A stretch of DNA of 8,566 nucleotides from Candidatus Binatia bacterium (GCA_025922795.1 JAICHC010000082.1:1-8566), one strand, 5' to 3'. Shown: positions 1 through 6,647, counted from the first letter of the stretch. The notes: generated by a model not told the origin, from the letters alone. Numbers and translations are program-made.

Positions 1-1
1 C

Positions 2-457
2 GACGCGACCACATACTATCGCGTGAAAGATCTGAGCTCGATTCTTGAGCTTTTCATTCCCTGGCTGCGAAAGCTCCACGCCGCCCCTTTGACGGTGACG
101 TACGATTACCCCAATTGGCGATCTACGCTTGGCGACGACTTCAAGATCTTCTGTTTGATCTGCCCGGTCCAAGAGCGCCTTACCGATGCCTACCTAATTC
201 ACTACACCTCGCTCGGAAAGTTCGCGGCGTTGAATGATTGGCACCCCGCCGTCCGCCGGCTGATCAAAGGCGCGCTCAATAACGTAGCGCGGCGACTTTT
301 GCAAAATTTGATCCGGCAGGACGTTTTGATGATTGAAGAAGAACAGGCCGCCTTCGACGAAAATCCGTTCCGCCAACCGTTTGAAGTCAACCGCACCATC
401 CTTCGAGTCCAGCAGTTAATCCGCCGGCAAGCCGCCGACGGCGCATGCGCGGACTAA
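2..457 (+). CDS. Rieske-type non-haem iron oxygenase, C-terminal part (5' end outside window)
   Basis: The frame is open from the first bases of the window, so this is the 3' end of a longer gene. The GTG at 23 is probably an internal valine codon, not the start. The 151 visible residues resemble the end of the catalytic domain of Rieske oxygenases of the pheophorbide a oxygenase / vanillate and dicamba demethylase group. A beta-sheet-like stretch (YDYPNWRSTLGDDFKIFCLI) is followed by helices and the segment RQDVLMIEEEQ. The Asp there (codon 320-322) aligns by eye with the Asp that completes the 2-His-1-carboxylate iron site in that family. The Rieske [2Fe-2S] motif and the two His ligands would lie upstream and cannot be checked. 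The gene runs directly into the CrtU-like gene, overlapping it by 13 nt if that gene starts at 445. This suggests oxygenation of a carotenoid, but the substrate is inferred from context only. Confidence 0.72.
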   Translation, partial: DATTYYRVKDLSSILELFIPWLRKLHAAPLTVTYDYPNWRSTLGDDFKIFCLICPVQERLTDAYLIHYTSLGKFAALNDWHPAVRRLIKGALNNVARRLLQNLIRQDVLMIEEEQAAFDENPFRQPFEVNRTILRVQQLIRRQAADGACAD

Positions 458-2001
458 CTCCAACCTCCAATGATCTTTTCGTGACTATGCTCGGACGATT
501 GCTACAGCCGTATATCCGAAAAAAACTTAACGGCTATGTAAATGTGATCAACACGGTCGATCCGAGCAAACCCAAAAACATGAGTCGGTCTCATACCGTC
601 GCGGTGGTGGGAGCCGGACTGGCCGGAATTAGTGCGGCGTCTTTGCTCGGTGAGCGCGGCTTCGAGGTCACCTTGTTCGAGCGAAATTCCTACCTCGGCG
701 GCAAAGTGGGCTGCTGGGAGGCCACTTTTCCGGACGGCAGCGCCGCGAACGTCGACCACGGCTTTCACGCGTTTTTCCGCCATTATTACAATCTGCGCGC
801 ATTTCTCGACAAAATCGGCGCGAGCCGCCGCTTGCAGAACATCGACGATTATCTGGTTCTAACCCAAGACGGCAAAAAGTTTAGTTTTAAGAACGTTACG
901 ACGACGCCGGTGCTCAACATTCTCTCGTTGGGTAGAAACAGATTCTACCGTTTTCGTGACGTGCTTTTAAACCCGCGGAGCTGGCGCATGGGCGATTTCG
1001 TAAAATACGATCAAGCCAAAACCTTTGCTGAGTTCGACGGGGTCAACTTCGAAGAGTTTGCCAATCAGACCAACCTGCCTGCGTCACTCAGGCTGGTGTT
1101 TCACACCTTCGCCCGCGCGTTTTTTGCCCCGGCCCGAAAGTTGAGCTCGGCGGAACTCATGAAGAGTTTTCATTTTTTTTATTTAAGCCACGATCATGGC
1201 TTGCTCTACGACTACTTCGACAGCGATTATGCCGAGGCCTTGATCGAACCGGCGCGGCGTCACTTGATCCAGCACCGGGTTGTCATCGAGCTTAATCGAT
1301 CCGTAACCCAAATCGATCGGGAAAACGACAAGTTTCAGGTCGCCGAGCAAGCCTTCGATTCGCTGATACTCGCCGCCGACGTAGTCGGCACGCGGCAGAT
1401 ATGCGTGAATTCTCCCTGGATCAAGAGTCTATCGGCAAAAAACTACTCAGAGATCAACTCCCTGGAGGCTTCCGACGGTTACGCGATCTACCGGATTTGG
1501 ATGGAACGGCAGATAACTGCGCGCCTGCCGGTATTTATCATTACCCAGAAGCGCGACGTACTCGACTCGGTCACCTTCTATCACCAGTTCGATAGAGCTT
1601 CGGCGCAGTGGGCGAAGGAATCGGGCGGAGGAGTGTACGAACTGCACTGCTATGCGCTGCCGCCCGGGATGGAAGATGAGGGTTTGTTGAAGGCCGCGTT
1701 TTTGGCCGAGCTACACGCCTACTTCCCCGAACTCAAAAACGCGCGGATCTTTCGTGAGCATTTGCAGGTCAAGCGCGACTTCACTGCGTTTCACACGGGG
1801 CTGCACCGAACGCGGCCGGAATTTACAACCGAGATTCCCGGTTTTTATCTAGCCGGGGATTGGGTCAAAATTCCCACGCCGGCGATGCTCATGGAAGGGG
1901 CATTTACCGCCGGGCTTTTGTGCGCCAATAGCATTCTCGCCAAGCACGACCTGCAGGAAGAGCCGGTTTATTCGGTGCCGCAAAAAGGAATTTTTGCCTA
2001 G
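445..2001 (+). CDS. crtU: CrtU-like FAD-dependent carotenoid desaturase/methyltransferase (aromatic ring formation)
   Basis: This is an amine-oxidase-fold flavoprotein of the carotenoid desaturase superfamily, 518 residues from the ATG at 445. The dinucleotide-binding motif is VAVVGAGLAG at residues 52-61, with an acidic strand end (FER, 78-80) and LGGKVG after it. The segment DHGFHAFFRHYYNLR (104-118) and the later pattern in which YHQFDRASAQWAKESGG leads into YELHCYALPPG match CrtU proteins as I recall them (about 515 residues) better than phytoene desaturases. A C-terminal FAD motif, FYLAGDW, lies near 467-473. CrtU enzymes desaturate the beta-ionone ring and shift a methyl group, giving phi or chi rings such as in isorenieratene. 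The cyclase that would supply beta-carotene follows directly. The start is uncertain: 445, 481 (GTG), 487 and 580 are in frame and none has a good ribosome-binding site. The ATG at 580 begins six residues before the core fold. A carotene isomerase or other desaturase role remains possible. Confidence 0.8.
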   Translation: MRGLTPTSNDLFVTMLGRLLQPYIRKKLNGYVNVINTVDPSKPKNMSRSHTVAVVGAGLAGISAASLLGERGFEVTLFERNSYLGGKVGCWEATFPDGSAANVDHGFHAFFRHYYNLRAFLDKIGASRRLQNIDDYLVLTQDGKKFSFKNVTTTPVLNILSLGRNRFYRFRDVLLNPRSWRMGDFVKYDQAKTFAEFDGVNFEEFANQTNLPASLRLVFHTFARAFFAPARKLSSAELMKSFHFFYLSHDHGLLYDYFDSDYAEALIEPARRHLIQHRVVIELNRSVTQIDRENDKFQVAEQAFDSLILAADVVGTRQICVNSPWIKSLSAKNYSEINSLEASDGYAIYRIWMERQITARLPVFIITQKRDVLDSVTFYHQFDRASAQWAKESGGGVYELHCYALPPGMEDEGLLKAAFLAELHAYFPELKNARIFREHLQVKRDFTAFHTGLHRTRPEFTTEIPGFYLAGDWVKIPTPAMLMEGAFTAGLLCANSILAKHDLQEEPVYSVPQKGIFA

Positions 2002-2031
2002 ACTGGGTTGGGTCTCTCTGCGAGTTCGTCG

Positions 2032-2718
2032 ATGTCGCTCACTTACTTCTTGATTGATCTCGCAATTATCCTCGGACCTTTATGGCTTACGCGACACCCA
2101 CGGGTCGCCTACCAGCGCAATTTCCCGGCGCTCGGGAGTGCCATTCTCCTTGTAAGCAGCGCCTATATCGGCTGGGATATGGTGGTCACAAACTGGGGCG
2201 AGTGGAGCTTCAATCCGCGCTACATCAGCGGCATCAAAGTCGTCAATCTACCGCTGGAAGAAATCCTTTTTTTTATTACGGTTCCGTACGCCTGCCTGTT
2301 TATCTACGAAGTGATCATAACGACGGGTAGAAAAGGCACTTTCAGCATTCCGGTCGGAATCGTTGCGGCTGCAATCGTGATGCTAATGGCGGGCAGCATC
2401 ACCTATTCGAACCAAGGTTACACGTCCAAAGCCTTGACCTCTTGCGTATTGTTTCTTTTGGCCGCGCTTTGGCTGGATCCTCCCCTGCTCAAAAGCCGTC
2501 AGTACTGGCTTTGGCTCGCCATCTGTCTGGTACCGTTTCTGCTTGTAAATTCCCTTCTCACGGCGCTGCCCGTGGTTCAGTACAACGCTAACGCGATCTG
2601 GGGCGTGCGTTTTGGCACTATTCCACTGGAAGATTTTTTTTACAATTATTCGTTACTGTCGTTTTATCTACTGGTTTATCGCTTGGCGGGGAGAACAAGA
2701 CTTCTTTCGCGCTACTGA
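2032..2718 (+). CDS. crtYcd: Lycopene beta-cyclase, fused CrtYc-CrtYd type, integral membrane
   Basis: A 228-residue polytopic membrane protein with about six to seven hydrophobic segments. It carries the lycopene cyclase domain twice, as in the fused CrtYc/CrtYd proteins of some bacteria and archaea and the N-terminal domain of fungal CrtYB. Repeat one has GWD (47-49), WGEWSFNPRYISG (55-67) and LPLEEILFFITVPY (73-86). Repeat two has NAIWGVRFGTIPLEDFF (187-203). The acidic pairs EE (76-77) and ED (200-201) sit at the positions considered catalytic in this family. It would convert the psi ends of lycopene to beta rings, producing the substrate for the CrtU-like enzyme upstream. ATG 2032 was chosen because it directly precedes the first membrane segment. 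A TTG at 2008 would add eight residues. The gap to the previous gene is only 30 nt, so the two are probably co-transcribed. The final 7 nt overlap the end of xseB on the other strand. Confidence 0.9.
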   Translation: MSLTYFLIDLAIILGPLWLTRHPRVAYQRNFPALGSAILLVSSAYIGWDMVVTNWGEWSFNPRYISGIKVVNLPLEEILFFITVPYACLFIYEVIITTGRKGTFSIPVGIVAAAIVMLMAGSITYSNQGYTSKALTSCVLFLLAALWLDPPLLKSRQYWLWLAICLVPFLLVNSLLTALPVVQYNANAIWGVRFGTIPLEDFFYNYSLLSFYLLVYRLAGRTRLLSRY

Positions 2719-2972
2719 CCGTTTTCTTTCTCCGGCAGATCCGCGAGCGCTTTCAGTTGAAGTTTACCTTCTCTGTCTTTCACGAGCATTTCGATTTTCT
2801 TCTCCACTTCGCTCAGCTTGTGGTTGCAAAATCTAACCAGCCCGATGCCTTTCTCGAAAGCCGATAAGGAATCTTCCAAGCTCAGCTCGCCGGACTCCAG
2901 CTGTTCGACGACCTGCTCCAACTCTTCTAGGGCAGACTCGAATTTTTGATCGACCGCCTCTTTACCGGCCAT
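2712..2972 (-). CDS. xseB: Exodeoxyribonuclease VII small subunit
   Basis: An 86-residue, mostly helical acidic protein. It has the family signature FESALEELEQVVEQLESG, then LSLEDSLSAFEKGI and a helix containing VEKKIEMLV. The length is normal for XseB (about 70-85). Several XseB copies bind the helical arms of one XseA to form the ATP-independent, single-strand-specific exonuclease VII, which degrades DNA from both ends in the cytoplasm. The ATG overlaps the stop of the M23 peptidase gene by 11 nt and has a GGAG ribosome-binding site 9 nt upstream. xseB is therefore separated from its partner xseA by the peptidase gene but lies in the same transcription unit. Its stop codon lies within the last codons of the convergent lycopene cyclase gene. 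Confidence 0.95.
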   Translation of the reverse strand: MAGKEAVDQKFESALEELEQVVEQLESGELSLEDSLSAFEKGIGLVRFCNHKLSEVEKKIEMLVKDREGKLQLKALADLPEKENGQ

Positions 2973-3903
2973 ATTTTATTTCTCCATTTTCGCTGACCGA
3001 GGTTGTGCTCCGGACCGGCGGCTGCCAATCGTTCGAGATCTTACGGAGCAATTCGAGCGGGTCGACTCGGGCATTGGCCAATCGTGCGCCCCAATGCAGA
3101 TGCGCTCCAGTGACTCTGCCGGTCGCGCCCGACAAGCCCAGCACGTCGCCTTTTCTGACCAACTCTCCCTCACCGATCCTGATCTCGGAAAGATGAAAAT
3201 ACATCGTGAAAAGCGACCCGCCGTGATCCAGCACGATGCTGCCGCCGGCAAAGAAGAAATTTCCCGCCAAGACGACCTTGCCGTGGTTGGTCGCAACCAC
3301 GTCGGTTCCCGCGGGCGCGGAGAGATCGCTACCGCTATGGGGCGCCCGCGGCGTGCCATTGATGATTCGTCGCCGGCCGAACGAAGACGCCGAAGCTTCC
3401 TGCGGCACGGGGCGAAGGAACGGCGCGTCCCACAGGCGCTCGTTCGAGGGTGCCGCGAACACCCGCGCGAACGCCGCCTGCTCCCGGCGAATCTCCTTGA
3501 GATTCTCCGGCGTCATCTGATCGAAGCTCGGCGCCACATTGAACGACTCCTGGCGAAAGGCTTTGGCGATGATCCTGATCGGGACTTCGGTGCCGATTTC
3601 CGCTCCGGCGTAATTCCGCGCACTAAGCCGGAGTTTAGAAGATAGCGGCTTCGCGTCAACATCAGCGCCGAGAATAGCGCTGAATGTCGATGCGTCGGTG
3701 CGATAAAAGAAAATTTTCTCTTTGCCCATCCGGCCTTCCACCGACGCGATCTCGGCGCCGGAAACCTTGACTTCGACCAACTCACCCTGGAGAACTTCCA
3801 ACGGCCCGGGCCAAACGATCTGGCCCGCCGCGGCACGATGAACTATCTCGATCGGCCCAAGTAAAGTCACGATCGCGAGCATGACTGTCGCACTCGTTCT
3901 CAC
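2962..3903 (-). CDS. Exported M23 (LytM/peptidoglycan endopeptidase) family metallopeptidase
   Basis: A 313-residue protein. Residues 1-27 look like a signal peptide: Arg near the start, a hydrophobic stretch, then AAAGQ as a likely cleavage site. Residues about 28-115 look like a beta-rich Ig-like domain, and about 185-290 form the LytM domain. The zinc site appears complete: HSGSD (H189, D193) and HLH (H268, H270), with catalytic H237 in YFHLSE. Unlike the EnvC protein in this window, it should be an active metallopeptidase, probably cutting peptidoglycan cross-links in the periplasm. The start is GTG; it overlaps the xseA stop as GTGA and has AGGA 5 nt upstream. A downstream ATG at 3882 would shorten the signal peptide. 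The gene sits between xseA and xseB with overlaps on both sides, so its expression is tied to exonuclease VII. The exact bond cleaved cannot be read from sequence. Confidence 0.9.
   Translation of the reverse strand: MRTSATVMLAIVTLLGPIEIVHRAAAGQIVWPGPLEVLQGELVEVKVSGAEIASVEGRMGKEKIFFYRTDASTFSAILGADVDAKPLSSKLRLSARNYAGAEIGTEVPIRIIAKAFRQESFNVAPSFDQMTPENLKEIRREQAAFARVFAAPSNERLWDAPFLRPVPQEASASSFGRRRIINGTPRAPHSGSDLSAPAGTDVVATNHGKVVLAGNFFFAGGSIVLDHGGSLFTMYFHLSEIRIGEGELVRKGDVLGLSGATGRVTGAHLHWGARLANARVDPLELLRKISNDWQPPVRSTTSVSENGEIKYGR
2982..2985 (-). promoter_or_regulatory. Ribosome-binding site of xseB
   Basis: GGAG on the minus strand, separated from the xseB ATG by 9 nt of AT-rich sequence. It lies inside the 3' end of the M23 peptidase gene, so xseB can initiate independently despite the 11-nt overlap. 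Confidence 0.65.
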
Positions 3904-5141
3904 TCTTTTCCTTCCACCCGGCAGAGCGCCTTTCCCGATCCGAACGTGATACGGACCCGATCGCCGGCGGAGAGAGCCGCGGCATCCTTCACGATGTGCT
4001 CGTCGGGAAGCTTATGCGTGATACTGTAGCCGCGCTCGAGGACGCCGAGCGGGCTTAGCGCGTTGAGCCGTCCCGCCTCGTGATTCAACCGCTCCTTGCA
4101 CGCGCGCAAACCGCTTTGCATCCGGCGCAAAAGATCCACCGAAAGCTCGTCCACGCGCTGCTGGTTCTCGCGCAACTTGCGGCCCGGATCGGCAAGCCGT
4201 TTGACCCAAAGGGCCAAATTCGCCCGCGCGTTGGCGAGCTTGAATTCCATGCATTTGTGCAGTTGAAGCTCCAACGCTTCGAGCTGTTCGAGCAAATCGG
4301 CTTTGCGCGGCACGACCATTTCCGCCGCCGCGGTCGGCGTCGGCGCGCGCTGGTCGGCGACAAAATCGGCAATGGTAAAATCGATTTCGTGCCCGACCGC
4401 CGAGATCACGGGAATCCGTGAGGCGCAGATCGCACGCGCGACGATTTCTTCATTGAACGCCCACAAGTCTTCCAACGACCCGCCGCCACGCCCCACGATG
4501 ATGACGTCGACGCCCTGTACGCGATTCAAATCGCCGATGCCCGCGGCGATCTCTCTCGCGGCGCCGTCGCCTTGCACTTTAACCGGCCGGACGACGACTC
4601 GCCGTTCATAAAAGCGGTCGCGAAGAATCCGCAGCATATCGTGCAACGCGGCGCCGTGGTCAGAGGTCACGATTCCAACGCATGCGGGTAAAAATGGCAA
4701 CAAGCGTTTTCGTTCCGGCGCGAACAATCCCTCCGCGGCGAGTTTATTTTTGAGCTGCTCGAAGGCGAGATACAGCGCCCCCTGTCCGTGCGGCTCCAGG
4801 TCTTCCACGCAGAGCTGTAAGTCTCCACGCAGCGAATAGAGGCCGACGCGCCCATAGCAGAGCACCGCCATCCCGTTCTCCGGCACGAAACGGAGGCGCG
4901 CGCCTTGGCGGCGAAACATGACCGCGGCGATTTGGCACTTGTGGTCTTTCAAAGTGAAGTAAAAATGCCCCGACGGCGGCACGCGAAAGTTGGAGATCTC
5001 GCCCTGGACCCACAAAGCGTCGAGCCGGGTTTCCAACGTTCCTTTGATCAAATCGTTGAGCTCGCTGATCGTGAGAAACTTTCGGCTTGCTGCGGCGAAC
5101 AGCGGCAGTTCGGATTGTTGGTGCTTGACGGGCGTAGCCAT
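3900..5141 (-). CDS. xseA: Exodeoxyribonuclease VII large subunit
   Basis: A 413-residue catalytic subunit of exonuclease VII, slightly shorter than the 440-456 residues of many homologues. The N-terminal OB-fold DNA-binding domain (about 22-115) contains LTISELN, WVQGEISNF and GHFYFTLKD. The catalytic domain follows from about 140, with the family blocks VGRGGGSLEDLWAFN (216-230), SAVGHEIDFTIADFVAD (247-263) and RAPTPTAAAE (265-274). After this comes a long helical region that would bind XseB, and a C-terminal LERGYSI-type segment. The enzyme degrades single-stranded DNA to short oligonucleotides without ATP. The conserved block usually written TSPTGAAIRD reads TSDHGAALHD here (159-168). The ATG at 5141 lacks a strong ribosome-binding site and lies just 17 nt beyond the ctpA terminator. 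The gene heads the xseA-M23-xseB unit; its stop overlaps the next start by 4 nt. Confidence 0.96.
   Translation of the reverse strand: MATPVKHQQSELPLFAAASRKFLTISELNDLIKGTLETRLDALWVQGEISNFRVPPSGHFYFTLKDHKCQIAAVMFRRQGARLRFVPENGMAVLCYGRVGLYSLRGDLQLCVEDLEPHGQGALYLAFEQLKNKLAAEGLFAPERKRLLPFLPACVGIVTSDHGAALHDMLRILRDRFYERRVVVRPVKVQGDGAAREIAAGIGDLNRVQGVDVIIVGRGGGSLEDLWAFNEEIVARAICASRIPVISAVGHEIDFTIADFVADQRAPTPTAAAEMVVPRKADLLEQLEALELQLHKCMEFKLANARANLALWVKRLADPGRKLRENQQRVDELSVDLLRRMQSGLRACKERLNHEAGRLNALSPLGVLERGYSITHKLPDEHIVKDAAALSAGDRVRITFGSGKALCRVEGKE
3909..3912 (-). promoter_or_regulatory. Ribosome-binding site supporting the GTG start of the M23 peptidase
   Basis: AGGA within a purine-rich run, 5 nt upstream of the GTG at 3903-3901 on the minus strand. 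It lies in the last codons of xseA and favours the GTG over the later in-frame ATG. Confidence 0.55.
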
Positions 5142-5158
5142 GGACTAGCTTTTAGCAC

Positions 5159-5191
5159 AAAAAAATTAGCCCTCCGAGGGGAGGGCTAATT
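5159..5191 (-). terminator. Rho-independent terminator of the ftsX-envC-ctpA unit
   Basis: A perfect 12-bp inverted repeat (5164-5175 with 5180-5191), with a GC-rich core GCCCTCC/GGAGGGC and a 4-nt loop. On the minus strand the stem is followed by a run of seven T. It lies about 35 nt after the ctpA stop and ends 17 nt before the xseA ATG. On the plus strand there is no T run after the stem. Confidence 0.92.
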
Positions 5192-5226
5192 CGACGCTGG
5201 CGGATCGAGGCAGCCTCAGCCAAACC

Positions 5227-6582
5227 CTAGGCCGCCCGCTTCTGGACGATTTGTTTGAACACGTCCCAGCTCTTCAACAAATCGAGCGCCCGTTTCAACT
5301 GGGCATCTTTATCGATCGTCTCATCGCCGGTGGGACCGGAGGGTGGAATCTGCTTTTCCCCCACTCCCGGCTGTTCCGGCGCCAAGTTCGGGTTTTGCTG
5401 CGGGTTGTTCAGGTGGCCGGGCAGGTTTTCTTCGCGCAGATTGGGCCGCTTGATCGGTTCAGCTTTGGCATCGGCCGGCGTGTTATCCAGGACGATATCC
5501 GGCACGATCCCGGTCGCTTGAATCGATCGACCGTTGGGAGTGAAGTAGCGCGCAGTGGTCAAGCGCAGCGCCGAGCTGTCGTCCAACGGCAAGATCGTTT
5601 GCACCGAGCCCTTGCCGAAAGTTTTCGTTCCCAGCACCACGGCTCGCTTGTGGTCTTGCAACGCTCCGGCGACGATCTCCGACGCGCTTGCGCTGCCGCC
5701 GTTGACCAACACGACGATCGGGAAGTCCATCCACGTGCCGTCTTTCTGGGCGAAATATTTTTGCCTCTGCGCTTCGATCCGGCCCTCGGTGTAGACGATC
5801 ATGCCGGTCTCCAAAAACAAGTCCGAGACACGCACCGCCTGGGTCAATAATCCGCCCGGGTTGTTGCGCAAATCGAGCACCAGCCCTTTGATCCCGGTTT
5901 TTTCCGCCGTGAGCTTTTCAAGCGCTCGTTGCAGGTCGCGATCACTGCGCTCTTGAAACTGCGCCAGGCGGATGTAAGCGTAACCCGGCTCCAGGCTGCG
6001 GCTGCGCACGCTTTGCACGCGGATGATGTCGCGCACCAGCGTGAACTCGATCAGGTCGGGGGTATCCTCGCGCTTGATCGTCAGGTTGATCTTTGTCCCC
6101 TTGAGGCCGCGCATTTTTTTGACCGCATCCACCAGGGTCATGTCCTTGGTAAACTCTTGCTCGATTTTAAAGATCTGATCGCCGGGTTTGATTCCCGCTT
6201 TCGCCGCCGGTGTGTCTTCGATCGGTGACACGACGGTTAAAATGCCGCCCTTGACGGTAATTTCAATTCCAAGCCCGCCGAATCGGCCCTGCGTGTCGCT
6301 CTGCAATTCCTTGTAAAGATCCGGAGTCAAATAGGCGCTATGCGGATCGAGCGAATGGAGCATACCGTTGATCGCGCCAGAGACCAAGTTTTTGGTGTCG
6401 ACTTCTTCAACATAGTTTTTTCTGACAATCGACAGAATGTTGCTGAACGCCTCGAGGCTTTCGTAGTCTTGCCGCCCAACTGCCGCAACGTTCGGCACCC
6501 AATGGGCCGAAAGAAAAACACCTAAAGCGATGCCGACGATCAAGAGCACAAACGGTGTTCCATGCTTTTGCACGATGCGCAT
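5227..6582 (-). CDS. ctpA: S41 family C-terminal processing serine protease (CtpA/Prc type)
   Basis: A 451-residue periplasmic protease. Residues 9-24 form a hydrophobic N-terminal anchor or signal. A helical N-terminal region contains the family segment LDPHSAYLTPD (78-88). The PDZ domain follows (about 100-185, with GGLGIEI and GIKPGDQI), then the S41 core. The nucleophile is inferred to be S299 in GGSASASEIVAGALQD and the general base K324 in FGKGSVQ, the same 25-residue spacing as the Ser-Lys dyad of E. coli Prc. The C-terminal tail is rich in Pro, Asn and Gln (about 380-415) and ends in a short helix. Such proteases trim the C-termini of envelope proteins and can degrade peptidoglycan hydrolases. 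This fits its place after ftsX and envC. ATG 6582 was chosen over an in-frame TTG at 6606 because GAGGAG lies 7 nt upstream. The terminator at 5159-5191 ends the transcript. Confidence 0.95.
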   Translation of the reverse strand: MRIVQKHGTPFVLLIVGIALGVFLSAHWVPNVAAVGRQDYESLEAFSNILSIVRKNYVEEVDTKNLVSGAINGMLHSLDPHSAYLTPDLYKELQSDTQGRFGGLGIEITVKGGILTVVSPIEDTPAAKAGIKPGDQIFKIEQEFTKDMTLVDAVKKMRGLKGTKINLTIKREDTPDLIEFTLVRDIIRVQSVRSRSLEPGYAYIRLAQFQERSDRDLQRALEKLTAEKTGIKGLVLDLRNNPGGLLTQAVRVSDLFLETGMIVYTEGRIEAQRQKYFAQKDGTWMDFPIVVLVNGGSASASEIVAGALQDHKRAVVLGTKTFGKGSVQTILPLDDSSALRLTTARYFTPNGRSIQATGIVPDIVLDNTPADAKAEPIKRPNLREENLPGHLNNPQQNPNLAPEQPGVGEKQIPPSGPTGDETIDKDAQLKRALDLLKSWDVFKQIVQKRAA

Positions 6583-6589
6583 TGATGAT

Positions 6590-6595
6590 CTCCTC
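6590..6595 (-). promoter_or_regulatory. Ribosome-binding site of ctpA
   Basis: GAGGAG on the minus strand, 7 nt upstream of the ATG at 6582. It decides the start of ctpA against the TTG at 6606, which lies upstream of this site. The 65-nt gap between envC and ctpA shows no terminator, so the genes are probably co-transcribed. Confidence 0.85.
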
Positions 6596-6647
6596 AAAAA
6601 ATTCAACTAACTCACGCCGCAAGTCTATATCAATAGAAATGAAATAT

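Noticed and set aside
3094..3645. 183-codon plus-strand open frame opposite the M23 peptidase gene
   Set aside because: It lies entirely antisense to a well-supported gene, has an Arg-rich composition typical of shadow frames in GC-rich DNA, and shows no recognisable motif.
5142..5158. Possible extended -10 promoter (TGCTAAAAG on the minus strand) for xseA
   Set aside because: The -10 match is partial and no acceptable -35 lies at the right distance; it would also give a leader of only a few nucleotides.
5208..5218. Short inverted repeat GAGGC-A-GCCTC after the ctpA stop
   Set aside because: A five-base arm with a one-base loop cannot fold as a hairpin and occurs often by chance; the real terminator lies next to it.
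6583..6606. TTG start at 6606 for ctpA
   Set aside because: A GAGGAG ribosome-binding site lies downstream of this TTG and 7 nt before the ATG at 6582, so the eight extra codons are unlikely to be translated.
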